Shown here in pieces: positions 8,489 through 16,418 of a DNA stretch of 64,000 nucleotides. The first letter of the stretch is position 1. The number at the start of each line of letters is the position of its first letter. A model generated the notes under the pieces. That model ran no database searches. It was not told where the DNA came from and saw only the letters and a program-made list of their open reading frames with translations. Made by a program: the position numbers and the translations under genes. The stretch is from SIG455 sp045646385 (GTDB lineage: Bacteria; Bacillota; Clostridia; UMGS1810), in assembly GCA_045646385.1 (NCBI GenBank), contig JAZRKQ010000027.1, positions 43,567 to 107,566 on the forward strand. The letters are read 5' to 3'.

Positions 8489-9496
8489 TTAATTAAGTAA
8501 AGTTTTGATTATCTCAGCACGTTTAACGTCACGTTGCTCACCGGTTTCCGTTCCCGTTTCCATAATATGTGCAGGACGTGTAACCACCATTATTTGATTA
8601 AGTGTACTTGCCGATACATTTTCTATTATTCCCAAAGATATGCCAAAACGTACATTAGAAATCAAACCTGTAAGTTCATCAGTACTTATTTTTTTAGCAT
8701 ATTTCATAAGTCCGTAGGAACGCATTATTTTATCTTCCAGCGTTATACCCTTATCTTTAAATATACGCCTGCGCATTTCACGCTCTTTGGATATAATCTG
8801 GTTAACTACATCTGTTACATTCTGGGCGAGTTCGTTTTCAGATTTACCCAGCGTTGTCTGATTGGAAATCTGAAAAACATATCCGCTAGATTTAGTACCC
8901 TCGCCATACATACCGCGCACCGTAACACCAAGTTTACCTACTGCCGCAAACAAATTGTCTGCCAAATGAGCCATACAAAGTGCCGGAAGATGCAACATAA
9001 ACGATAATCTCATTCCTGTACCGACATTTGTAGGGCAAGCCGTCAAGTGACCGTATTTTCTATGGAATGCATACTGAACCGCATTCCCCAGAAAATCGTC
9101 TATCTTGCTGATAAGATTATATGCTTTTTCGCTTTCTTCGCCTGCATATATACATTGAAGACGAATATGGTCCTCTTCATTTATCATAATGGCAACGGCC
9201 TCGTCTTCACTTATAAACACCGCTTTTTTACTTGGTTCTTTAAGCATCTGAGGACTTATAAAATGCGCCTCCATTAAACGTCGGCGTTCAACATCGCTTA
9301 TTTCGCTTAAGCGTATAAGTTTAAATTTATAGTTGAGTTTGGAAAGCGCATCTTCAACTGCAGAGATAACCTTTTGCGCATCTTCGTCACTCATACAATT
9401 GGGAAAAGGGATGCCTTTTAAATTTCTGGCAAGTCGAACACGGGTGCTTAAAACTATATCGTCTTGAAACCCCTCGCCGCAGTACCATTTAGCCAT
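8489..9496 (-). CDS. mcsB: Protein-arginine kinase McsB
   Basis: Phosphagen-kinase-like enzyme that phosphorylates arginines on damaged proteins (and CtsR) to mark them for ClpCP. The N-terminal STRVRLARNL and the nucleotide-binding CPTNVGTGMRLS segments are clear, and near the C-terminus RDVKRA fits the RDXXRA phosphoarginine-sensing motif known from Bacillus McsB. I start at the ATG at 9496 (MAKWYCGEG), with GGGGAGAGG just upstream; the TTG at 9517 would bury that site. 335 aa. The ATG overlaps the mcsA stop by 8 bases, so the two are translationally coupled. Confidence 0.95.
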   Translation of the reverse strand: MAKWYCGEGFQDDIVLSTRVRLARNLKGIPFPNCMSDEDAQKVISAVEDALSKLNYKFKLIRLSEISDVERRRLMEAHFISPQMLKEPSKKAVFISEDEAVAIMINEEDHIRLQCIYAGEESEKAYNLISKIDDFLGNAVQYAFHRKYGHLTACPTNVGTGMRLSFMLHLPALCMAHLADNLFAAVGKLGVTVRGMYGEGTKSSGYVFQISNQTTLGKSENELAQNVTDVVNQIISKEREMRRRIFKDKGITLEDKIMRSYGLMKYAKKISTDELTGLISNVRFGISLGIIENVSASTLNQIMVVTRPAHIMETGTETGEQRDVKRAEIIKTLLN

Positions 9497-10007
9497 CTGA
9501 CCTCTCCCCTTTCTCAAGTGATTTTATACTATCACGCAATTTAGCAGCATCTTCGTACTTTTCTTCAAGTATCGCTTTTTGAAGTTCAGATTTCAACTTG
9601 CTGATTTCATTTTGCTTTCTAATTTCTTCGCTGTCAGGACCTGAAATTTTTCCACTATGAACAGTTGACCCTTGTGTACGCTGCATCATATTTTCCACTG
9701 CTTCGGCAAAAACGTCGTAGCACTTATCGCAACCTAAAAGGCCTGTAGAATTGAATCGTTTATAATCAGTTCCGCATTCAGAGCATTTAAGCATATTATT
9801 TTCAGACGGCTTTTTACCCGACAATGCAAAGAACTGATTTAAAATACTGTTTACATTCATTCCGTCGCCAAAAATATCGGAATATTTTTCAGCAAAGCCA
9901 AGTTCGTGTGCACATTCGCTGCAAAGGTGCATTTCAGTACTTTTTCCGTTGGAAACTGTTTTGCAATGAAAAGTTGCTTCTTTATTATTACAATGATTGC
10001 ACAACAT
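9489..10007 (-). CDS. mcsA: McsA, zinc-finger activator of McsB
   Basis: Partner of McsB that stimulates its kinase activity and is part of the CtsR-ClpC stress circuit. It shows two CxxC-CxxC zinc clusters: CNHC with CSEC in the first 35 residues, and CSEC with CDKC near residues 77-100. The C-terminus carries a UVR motif (about 140-170: LKSELQKAI, YEDAAKLRDSIKSLE). The ATG at 10007 is preferred over the GTG at 10016, because the AAGGAG site lies 8 bases before the former and overlaps the latter. 172 aa, usual length. It starts 12 bases after ctsR. Confidence 0.95.
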   Translation of the reverse strand: MLCNHCNNKEATFHCKTVSNGKSTEMHLCSECAHELGFAEKYSDIFGDGMNVNSILNQFFALSGKKPSENNMLKCSECGTDYKRFNSTGLLGCDKCYDVFAEAVENMMQRTQGSTVHSGKISGPDSEEIRKQNEISKLKSELQKAILEEKYEDAAKLRDSIKSLEKGERSDG

Positions 10008-10019
10008 ACAAATCACTCC

Positions 10020-10472
10020 TTAAATCAAATTAATAAGAATATTTTTAAATATTGTGGAACGTATGCGGTTTTTAAATTCACCGTCGTTAATTTCGCGCAG
10101 AGCACTGCTTCCGCACGATGCAAGCATAAGTTTTGCCTCTCTTGGAGTAATAATTTCACTGCCGTAAAGATTTTTTACAATTGCCTCCATAGTCATAATG
10201 TCAAGATTATCCCCAATACTGTTTAAAACGTGCATTATGATATTATTACCTCTATCACGGCTGACACGTGTAATTTTGATATATCCGCCGCCGCCTCTTC
10301 GGCTTTCTACACTGTAACCACGCTCTGTTGTAAAGCGAGTTGATATAACATAATTAATCTGCGACGGAACGCATTTAAAATAATTTGCAAGTTCATTACG
10401 CTTTAATTCTATACTTTCATCTTCGGCAAGCATATCTCTTATAAAGCGTTCTATGGTATCACTTATCTTCAT
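10020..10472 (-). CDS. ctsR: Transcriptional repressor CtsR
   Basis: Winged-HTH dimeric repressor of class III heat-shock genes in Firmicutes. The DNA-binding part is recognisable by FKCVPSQINYVISTRFT and the glycine-rich wing SRRGGGGYIKI (about residues 58-68) that contacts DNA and senses heat. 150 aa from the ATG at 10472 (MKISDTIERF); the GTG three codons earlier sits inside the GGGGTGG ribosome binding site. It is the first gene of its operon and very likely represses itself: a canonical operator and a consensus promoter lie just upstream. Confidence 0.95.
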   Translation of the reverse strand: MKISDTIERFIRDMLAEDESIELKRNELANYFKCVPSQINYVISTRFTTERGYSVESRRGGGGYIKITRVSRDRGNNIIMHVLNSIGDNLDIMTMEAIVKNLYGSEIITPREAKLMLASCGSSALREINDGEFKNRIRSTIFKNILINLI

Positions 10473-10530
10473 ACTTACCACCCCTTTTCCTGTACTTTCA
10501 AGCCTTTGACCAAAAACGTCAAATTTTGAC

Positions 10531-10547
10531 TTTGACTATCTTTGACT
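10531..10547 (-). promoter_or_regulatory. CtsR operator
   Basis: On the minus strand this reads AGTCAAA-GAT-AGTCAAA, an exact fit to the published CtsR box RGTCAAANANRGTCAAA. It lies just downstream of the -10 box, so bound CtsR would block initiation. Extra AGTCAAA and GGTCAAA heptads follow at 10525-10531 and 10505-10511 in the same orientation, suggesting cooperative binding over about 45 bases. Confidence 0.92.
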
Positions 10548-10556
10548 TTCAAGCGC

Positions 10557-10585
10557 ATTATACAACTCTTTTATCAGTTTGTCAA
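10557..10585 (-). promoter_or_regulatory. Sigma-A promoter of the ctsR operon
   Basis: Minus-strand TTGACA (10585-10580), a 17-base spacer, then TATAAT (10562-10557): full consensus at both hexamers. The CtsR operator starts ten bases further on. Confidence 0.93.
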
Positions 10586-10702
10586 GCATTATTTTAAATT
10601 TTTTTAAAAAAATCATGTAATTTTTTTTGCTTAAATTTTGTGAAAAATGCAGAAAATCAATTTACATAAAATGACAAAATTTTTTTAAAATTTAGAATAA
10701 AG

Positions 10703-10868
10703 TTATCCACTTATCCACATTTTGCGTGGATAACTCAACAAAATCGTGGCAAATGCTTACTTTGAGCGTTTATAAGTATGTGGATATGTGGATTAATCAG
10801 TTAATACATTTTCTTAACCTTTTTTATGCAAAATAAAAAAATATAAGAATTTTATAGGCTTATCCACC
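10703..10868. promoter_or_regulatory. Cluster of six DnaA-box-like 9-mers
   Basis: Within 166 bases I see TTATCCACT (10703), TTATCCACA (10711, exact consensus), CGTGGATAA (10725, reverse), TGTGGATAT (10779, reverse), TGTGGATTA (10787, reverse) and TTATCCACC (10860). The stretch is AT-rich. It fills most of the roughly 500-base gap between ctsR and the serine dehydratase gene. Genes on both sides point left, and an rRNA operon on the right also points left, so this is more likely a DnaA-titrating or regulatory cluster than the replication origin. Confidence 0.6.
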
Positions 10869-10895
10869 TGATTTTTGTATATATTTTTTTGGTAA

Positions 10896-10946
10896 AAAAG
10901 AGGGGGCAATAAATTACTTTTTACGTAATTTATTGCCCCCTCTTTT
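10896..10946 (-). terminator. Intrinsic terminator after the serine dehydratase gene
   Basis: Perfect 22-bp stem (core GAGGGGGCAATAAATTAC, right arm 10925-10946), 7-base loop, and a run of six T on the minus strand after it. It serves the leftward gene ending at 10984. Confidence 0.9.
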
Positions 10947-10983
10947 AGGCATATCCGTAATATTTTAAGCATAGTATAGTACT

Positions 10984-12423
10984 TTATTTCTCATAAAGCC
11001 TTGCCAGACCGCCCATGGCAGTTTCACGGTATTTATTTGACATATCCTTACCGGTTTCATACATTGTTCTTATAACCAAATCAAGAGAAATTTTACGCGT
11101 ATCGGTTAAAAAGTTTGCAAGGTTAACTGCATTTATTGCACGCATAGCCGCAACGGCATTACGTTCTATGCAAGGTATCTGTACAAGACCGCATATCGGG
11201 TCGCAGGTTAGTCCCAGATGATGTTCAATGGCAATTTCCGCAGCATATTCAATCTGGTCAATGTCCATACCCAAAAGTTCTGCCAATGCGGCAGATGCCA
11301 TTGAGCACGCTGTTCCGACTTCTGCCTGACATCCACATTCGGCACCGCTTATGGAAGCGTTTGTTTTAACTAAATTACCTATAACAGATGCAGTTGCCAA
11401 CGCATAAAGAATTTCTTCATCACTGAACCCGCGCTTTTGCTGATAATAATAAAGTACTGCCGGCAAAACACCGCCTGCTCCACACGTAGGTGCAGTAACT
11501 ATAATTTCGCCTGCGGCATTCTGCTCACTTACGGCAAAAGCATAAGCGCATACAATTCTGTTCTCTTTTGTCTGAACAGTTTCGTCAATATGACTCTGGC
11601 TATATAAATGTTTTGCTTTTCTTTTAACATTAAGGTTGCCCGGCAAAGTTCCTTCGCTTTTCAATCCCGCTTCGATGCTCTCTTTCATACGTTGCCATAC
11701 TTCACCGAGAAAACTCCACACATTTTTTCCTTCTATTTCTTCTACATATTGCCAAAGGCGGATTTTCTTTTCTTTACAGTAATCGGATATCTGGGTAAAA
11801 AGGTAAAAATCATATATGTTTTCAGCTGCTTTAAATTCAACTCCGTCAATTTCAATCTCTCCGCCGCCTATACTGCGTGCAAAACGATGGTCACAAGTAT
11901 TTCGGCCTTTATACACAAAAACTTCCATTGTATTTGGGTGCTCAAGATTCGTTTCAGAATAATCAAAATCTATCTGTACTTTTTTCGGCGCGAATGTTTT
12001 TTTAATGATAGTGTCTGTTCCATGCCCTACTCCGGTTTTTGCTAAAGAACCATAAAGAACTACTTTAAACTTATCAGCATCAGGATATTTTTCCAAAAAA
12101 TATTTGCATATTCTTTCCGGACCTATGGTATGTGAACTGGACGGACCTCTGCCTATTCTGTAAAGCCTGTCTACAGACTGCATACCGGTTGGACTTTTTT
12201 CTGTAATTCTGTTTTCACACTCCGTTGCAGAAAAGGAATCTGCCGAAACTCTGAACGCATTACAAATAGAAAGGAATGTTTCTGGTGACGGTATTGAAAT
12301 TCCGTTTTCCCATTTTGAAACGGTGCGGTTGCTTACACCTATTCTGTCACCAAATTCCTTTTGTGTTAAATTATTTGATTTCCGAAGATTATAAATCCAT
12401 AAACCTGACTGTTCACTATTCAT
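10984..12423 (-). CDS. L-serine dehydratase (Fe-S, single chain) with N-terminal Cro/XRE-type HTH
   Basis: Iron-sulfur L-serine ammonia-lyase, converting serine to pyruvate and ammonia. After the chosen ATG (12423), residues about 11-65 form a classic HTH_3 domain (LRKSNNLTQKEFG, VSNRTVSKWENG). From about residue 82 the enzyme begins: beta domain with GRGPSSSHTIGP, then alpha domain with APTCGAGG, SGAECGC and TCDPICGLVQIPC, which hold the cluster cysteines. Total 479 aa. Upstream TTG (12453) and ATG (12438) starts are possible, but GGGTGG precedes 12423. A DNA-binding head on this enzyme is unusual and suggests that it controls its own gene or senses serine. An AraC-type gene diverges from it. 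The HTH is in the same uninterrupted frame. Confidence 0.9.
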   Translation of the reverse strand: MNSEQSGLWIYNLRKSNNLTQKEFGDRIGVSNRTVSKWENGISIPSPETFLSICNAFRVSADSFSATECENRITEKSPTGMQSVDRLYRIGRGPSSSHTIGPERICKYFLEKYPDADKFKVVLYGSLAKTGVGHGTDTIIKKTFAPKKVQIDFDYSETNLEHPNTMEVFVYKGRNTCDHRFARSIGGGEIEIDGVEFKAAENIYDFYLFTQISDYCKEKKIRLWQYVEEIEGKNVWSFLGEVWQRMKESIEAGLKSEGTLPGNLNVKRKAKHLYSQSHIDETVQTKENRIVCAYAFAVSEQNAAGEIIVTAPTCGAGGVLPAVLYYYQQKRGFSDEEILYALATASVIGNLVKTNASISGAECGCQAEVGTACSMASAALAELLGMDIDQIEYAAEIAIEHHLGLTCDPICGLVQIPCIERNAVAAMRAINAVNLANFLTDTRKISLDLVIRTMYETGKDMSNKYRETAMGGLARLYEK

Positions 12424-12643
12424 CAGTGCACCACCCATGTATAGTTTAATCAAATATACAATATTTATAATAAACTGAATATATTTTCCAAAAATTCAGT
12501 AAATCAAATTTTATTCTATGCAATAAATTCAATTTTTAAGATATAATAAATGTTGTGTAGAATAAGTAGGTCTCTATATTGAAAACTAATAGTTTTGTAT
12601 TTATTCTTTCATATGATTAAGGTGTGTTTAACGGAGGGTTAAT
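12424..12643. promoter_or_regulatory. Divergent control region between the serine dehydratase and AraC-type genes
   Basis: AT-rich gap with no ORF. An inverted repeat CTGAAT (12475-12480) and ATTCAG (12494-12499) sits about 50-75 bases ahead of the leftward start, a sensible place for an operator of either the HTH-dehydratase or the AraC-type protein. Copies of the ATTCA half recur near 12528. I could not identify a strong promoter for either gene. The rightward gene has an ACGGAGGG ribosome binding site. Confidence 0.35.
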
Positions 12644-13156
12644 ATGAACGATATATCAAAACTCAAACACTATATTGATTTTTTGAAAAAAGAACACAAT
12701 TTGTCTATTTCGTTCAATATAGATGACAATAGCAGTATTACAAAGGAACAAATGGATAAGTTAATAGAGCCATTATGCAATATACTTGATTTGTCATACG
12801 CACCTGATATTACAAATGAGAATTCAAATATTATAAAAGAAGTAAAAGTCTATCTTGAAAAACACAGGTCACAAAACATAACTTCTGAAGATATTTGCAA
12901 AGATTTATCGTGCAGTCGTTCACATATAAGCCACAAGTTCAAGGCCCAAACAGGTATGAGCATGCGTGAATACCTTACAAAATTAAGAATAAACGATGCC
13001 AAGAAACTTTTAAAGTTTTCTGAACTTACTATTACAGAAATCGCTTTCATAACCGGATTTAACAGTTCAAATTATTTTACCAATGTGTTTAAAAAAGAAG
13101 TTGGTATGTCACCCGGAGCATATCGTAAAAAAGTGCTCAGAAAAAAAGATTCATAA
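12644..13156 (+). CDS. AraC-family transcriptional regulator
   Basis: 170-residue regulator whose C-terminal 100 residues are a standard AraC double HTH: first helix pair DICKDLSCSRSHISHKFKAQTG, second TITEIAFITGFNSSNYFTNVFKKEVGMSP (shown here only as landmarks around residues 88-108 and 127-155), ending in AYRKK. The N-terminal 65 residues (KLKHYIDFLKKEHNLSISFN and on) are too short for a usual sugar-binding cupin and are not recognised. Divergent from the HTH-serine dehydratase gene, so a regulatory link is likely but unproven. ATG with a strong AGGG site; own terminator follows. Confidence 0.88.
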   Translation: MNDISKLKHYIDFLKKEHNLSISFNIDDNSSITKEQMDKLIEPLCNILDLSYAPDITNENSNIIKEVKVYLEKHRSQNITSEDICKDLSCSRSHISHKFKAQTGMSMREYLTKLRINDAKKLLKFSELTITEIAFITGFNSSNYFTNVFKKEVGMSPGAYRKKVLRKKDS

Positions 13157-13159
13157 TTT

Positions 13160-13192
13160 AAAACGGTTTTACTTATATTTAAAAACCGTTTT
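13160..13192 (+). terminator. Intrinsic terminator after the AraC-family gene
   Basis: Stem AAAACGGTTTT (13160-13170) and AAAACCGTTTT (13182-13192), followed by more T residues. Confidence 0.8.
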
Positions 13193-13284
13193 TTACCATA
13201 ACAAACAAACGGATTTTTTGTATAAAACTTCATTTACTTACAAAAAATATGTCTGTAAAACAATGCAAAAAGGAGATTTATCAT

Positions 13285-13815
13285 ATGAAAGCTACAGGAA
13301 TTGTCAGAAGAATTGACGATCTTGGCCGCGTAGTAATCCCAAAAGAAATCAGACGTACAATGCGCATACGCGAGGGTGACCCTCTTGAAATCTACACCGA
13401 CCGCGACGGCGAAGTTATATTCAAAAAATACTCACCAATAGGTTCTTTAAGTGATTTTGCATCACAATATGCCGAAACCTTGGCTAAAATCTCAGGAAGC
13501 GCAGCCTGCATTACTGACAAAGATACCATAATTGCAGTTGGAGGCGCACCTAAACGTGACCTTTACGAAAAACGCTTAAGCAGCGAAATTGAAACCATAA
13601 TGGAAGAAAAATCTACTTTTGTTCCTGAAAATCAAATTCCCGTAACAGACGGCAGTAAATATAATGCAGGGGTAATAGTTCCTATTATTGCCGAGGGGGA
13701 TTCAATAGGTAACGTAATTATTATGAGAAGCGACGACTCTAAAAAGGTAACCGAAGTTGATACTAAACTGGCTCAATCAGCAGCACTCTTTTTCGGAAGA
13801 CAAATGGAAATATAA
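13285..13815 (+). CDS. spoVT: Stage V sporulation protein T (AbrB-type regulator with GAF domain)
   Basis: Forespore transcription factor that modulates sigma-G genes. The N-terminal 45 residues are a SpoVT/AbrB swapped-hairpin DNA-binding domain (TGIVRRIDDLGRVVIPKEIR), followed by a short linker and a GAF-like domain (about 55-176). I start at the ATG at 13285 (MKATGIV), which has AAGGAGA 8 bases before it; the longer frame from 13249 adds 12 residues absent from the family. 176 aa, close to Bacillus SpoVT. Unlike Bacillus, the yabM (spoVB-like) and yabO (rqcP) homologues are not next door but at 57.6-59.4 kb. Confidence 0.94.
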   Translation: MKATGIVRRIDDLGRVVIPKEIRRTMRIREGDPLEIYTDRDGEVIFKKYSPIGSLSDFASQYAETLAKISGSAACITDKDTIIAVGGAPKRDLYEKRLSSEIETIMEEKSTFVPENQIPVTDGSKYNAGVIVPIIAEGDSIGNVIIMRSDDSKKVTEVDTKLAQSAALFFGRQMEI

Positions 13816-13819
13816 CCTA

Positions 13820-13851
13820 AAAGCGGTTTTGCAAACACGCAAAACCGCTTT
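13820..13851 (+). terminator. Intrinsic terminator after spoVT
   Basis: Stem AAAGCGGTTTTGC / GCAAAACCGCTTT with a six-base loop, then a run of T. Confidence 0.9.
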
Positions 13852-13950
13852 GTTTTTTTATATATCCCTGCAAATAAGAGCGACCGATTCTATGTGATTT
13901 TCGTTGTCCCAACTTTGTCAACCATTATTTTATAATCACTAAACATTTAA

Positions 13951-15474
13951 TTATATGTATATCCAAAACAACAAAATATGTTTTATTTTATCTATAGTAT
14001 CAGGGAAATATTGTACCAAATTACTATCGTTTGGCACACAAAACAATAAAAATGATGAAATAGTTGTTGCTATAGCCATATACATCACAATTGCTTGTAA
14101 TGTCTTTTTCTTTTTATCATCAACCGATACAAGCCAAAATCCCAAAAGTAAAAAGCAAGCAATGAATAATAAGAAATATATATCCGAGTGATATCGTTCT
14201 AATATTGAGGGCGACCACAAAATTTGTACAATTGATATAATTAAAGATAACCCTATCAATATATACATAAAAAATCTAAGACCACTTCTTTTTAAATTGC
14301 TTTGAACTGTTTGTTTAAAAAAGACCAACATCATTAGGTAAATAGGAAAATTTAATAATATGCCGTTGTACTGAATATATGGAAATTCATTTGAAAAACC
14401 TTTGAAATATATAAAACTAGCACCTATTCTCAGTATCTTATCTATCCAATCAATTTCAGCAAGCGTCATTGAAGCATATTGAGTTTGGTCGGCAACAGTA
14501 AGCTGATATGCTTGCCCAAATTCAAACGGATTATCAAATCTCGCATAATTGTAGCACATCAACAAAATTCCGATAACAAAATAAGGAATAGCAGCTACAA
14601 CAAGTTTTAGAAATAATTTAAATGAAAATATCTTTTGTTTTAAGAAGATAATTAGCATTGGAATAACCAATAAGTTGGCTAATGCAACACTAGGTCTGCA
14701 TCCAAAAACTAAAGCACCCAACAAAGAACCAATGAAAGCATATGCAATTTGCTTATTTTCTTTTTGTTCTATCCACACGGCTTTAATAAAGAAAAAAATA
14801 CTCCACAGTTGAAAACATACCGCTGACGATAACGCAACACAGTATAGTGCTGGTGCGGTGGAAAAGTACCATACACTTCCACATGAAAACGCAGTTGCTA
14901 AAAAAGTATATACATAAAAAGGTATTGTGTCAAAAAATCTTTTAGACAACATATAAAATAATGTAAATATCCCCAATATTATCAGTGCGGTAAATATCTG
15001 TGTTGCTTGATATGATAAAAGCGTTATTCCGGTAATTAATTTAAATGGCAAAAATAATAAAATCACAGGGACTATGCCAAAATACATGTAGTAATTACCA
15101 TTATAATAAGCATGGTCCCATTTGTATTTTACCTTCGATTGCATTCTTTCTACAGGGTCATAAGGATTTTCTAGTTTTTCTAAATCCTTTGCATCATATT
15201 CATCATATTCGATATATATTTTCCCATCCAATATTGCCTCTGTCATAACTTCGTATTGATTCCTATGTTTAGGAATTTCGCCATTCCAAATAGGATTAAG
15301 GGACATTGGATATAAGCAAACGATTATAGCAACAAGCATTATTGTTAATGAAATAATAATTTCTCTAGTTTTAGCATTAGCGACAGAGATATTATATATT
15401 TTAGATTTTGGCCTACAATTATAGAACGTCAAAATAAGAAACGACCAGATTATGATACCCAAAACAACATTCAT
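13951..15474 (-). CDS. Polytopic membrane protein, likely GT-C-type glycosyltransferase
   Basis: 507 residues with about 11-13 hydrophobic spans (for example around residues 3-18, 40-60, 130-150, 185-205, 235-255) and a charged loop after the second span that contains EYDEYDAKDLEKLE. The architecture is that of GT-C enzymes or O-antigen type-specific Gtr proteins, which move a sugar from undecaprenyl phosphate to a surface polymer outside the membrane. No single catalytic motif is certain. It overlaps the gtrB-like gene by 4 bases, and a broken gtrA precedes that gene: the order of the three-gene gtr cassettes. The acceptor is unknown. Confidence 0.65.
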   Translation of the reverse strand: MNVVLGIIIWSFLILTFYNCRPKSKIYNISVANAKTREIIISLTIMLVAIIVCLYPMSLNPIWNGEIPKHRNQYEVMTEAILDGKIYIEYDEYDAKDLEKLENPYDPVERMQSKVKYKWDHAYYNGNYYMYFGIVPVILLFLPFKLITGITLLSYQATQIFTALIILGIFTLFYMLSKRFFDTIPFYVYTFLATAFSCGSVWYFSTAPALYCVALSSAVCFQLWSIFFFIKAVWIEQKENKQIAYAFIGSLLGALVFGCRPSVALANLLVIPMLIIFLKQKIFSFKLFLKLVVAAIPYFVIGILLMCYNYARFDNPFEFGQAYQLTVADQTQYASMTLAEIDWIDKILRIGASFIYFKGFSNEFPYIQYNGILLNFPIYLMMLVFFKQTVQSNLKRSGLRFFMYILIGLSLIISIVQILWSPSILERYHSDIYFLLFIACFLLLGFWLVSVDDKKKKTLQAIVMYMAIATTISSFLLFCVPNDSNLVQYFPDTIDKIKHILLFWIYI

Positions 15475-16418
15475 CCTTTCATGCCTCCCTTAAACATGAA
15501 CTCGTTATATACTCTATGTAGTTCGAATTCGAAATCCTGCTTATTTTTTTGTATTGAATTTTGTAGTTGAAAACCCGCAAACAATGATTGCAGTGCCGCT
15601 ATGAAAGAAAAACCACAAAGAATTAATGTTGGCATTCTGGGAACTAGCCCTGTTTTTGTATATGTTATAAAAACAGGGGCAAAAAATATTAACGCAATAA
15701 TTGCTAAAATTGCACCTATGATGCCAAAAAAATTAAGTGGTTTGTAATTTTTAAATAACCTTATTATTGTACAAATAACTTTCAATCCATCTGAATATGT
15801 ATTTAATTTTGATTCACTTCCATCAGGACGGTCTCTATATTGGATAACAACATTTCTTACATCCATATTTTTATCAAGTGCGTGAATACTCATTTCAGTT
15901 TCTATCTCAAATCCTTTTGATAAAACAGGAAAGGTTTTAACAAACTGATAACTAAACGCACGATAACCAGTCATAATATCTTTTATATCTGATTTAAAAA
16001 ACATATTTATACTATTTCTGACTATAGAATTTCCAAAATTATGAAACGGTCTCTTGTTTTCTTCAAAATAGGTAGAAGAAAGTCTATCTCCAACAACCAT
16101 ATCTGCATTCTTGTTGATTACTAGGTCTATCATTTCTTTTCCAAATTCAGAAGGATATGTATCATCCCCATCTATCATTATATATGCTTCAGCATCTATT
16201 TCTCTGAACATACGACGAATAACATTGCCTTTTCCTTGTTTGTACTCGTATCGCACAACAGCACCAGCATTTCTTGCTATTTCATCAGTATTATCAGTGG
16301 AATTATTGTCATAAACATATATTGTTGCATTCGGCAACTCATTTCTCCAATCCATAACGACCTTTTCAATTGTTTTGCTTTCATTGTAGCAAGGTATTAA
16401 GACAGCTATCTTATCCAC
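15471..16418 (-). CDS. GT2 glycosyltransferase, GtrB / polyprenol-phosphate sugar synthase type
   Basis: 315-residue family-2 glycosyltransferase. The N-terminal GT-A part shows IPCYNESKTIEKVV (residues 8-21), the DNNSTDNT motif and the metal-binding DGDDTYP (about 98-104), as in dolichyl-phosphate mannose synthases. Two C-terminal hydrophobic spans (about 235-255 and 265-290) match the bactoprenol glucosyltransferase GtrB. It would load a sugar onto undecaprenyl phosphate on the cytoplasmic face. GTG start with GGAGG upstream, the site lying inside the end of the gtrA remnant. Its flippase partner, gtrA, is broken just upstream. Confidence 0.82.
   Translation of the reverse strand: MDKIAVLIPCYNESKTIEKVVMDWRNELPNATIYVYDNNSTDNTDEIARNAGAVVRYEYKQGKGNVIRRMFREIDAEAYIMIDGDDTYPSEFGKEMIDLVINKNADMVVGDRLSSTYFEENKRPFHNFGNSIVRNSINMFFKSDIKDIMTGYRAFSYQFVKTFPVLSKGFEIETEMSIHALDKNMDVRNVVIQYRDRPDGSESKLNTYSDGLKVICTIIRLFKNYKPLNFFGIIGAILAIIALIFFAPVFITYTKTGLVPRMPTLILCGFSFIAALQSLFAGFQLQNSIQKNKQDFEFELHRVYNEFMFKGGMKG

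Noticed and set aside
10703..10868. Calling the DnaA-box cluster the chromosomal origin
   Set aside because: No dnaA, dnaN, rpmH or gyrase genes are near, genes on both sides are mostly leftward, and the rRNA end at the right edge is leftward too; an origin normally shows a strand switch.
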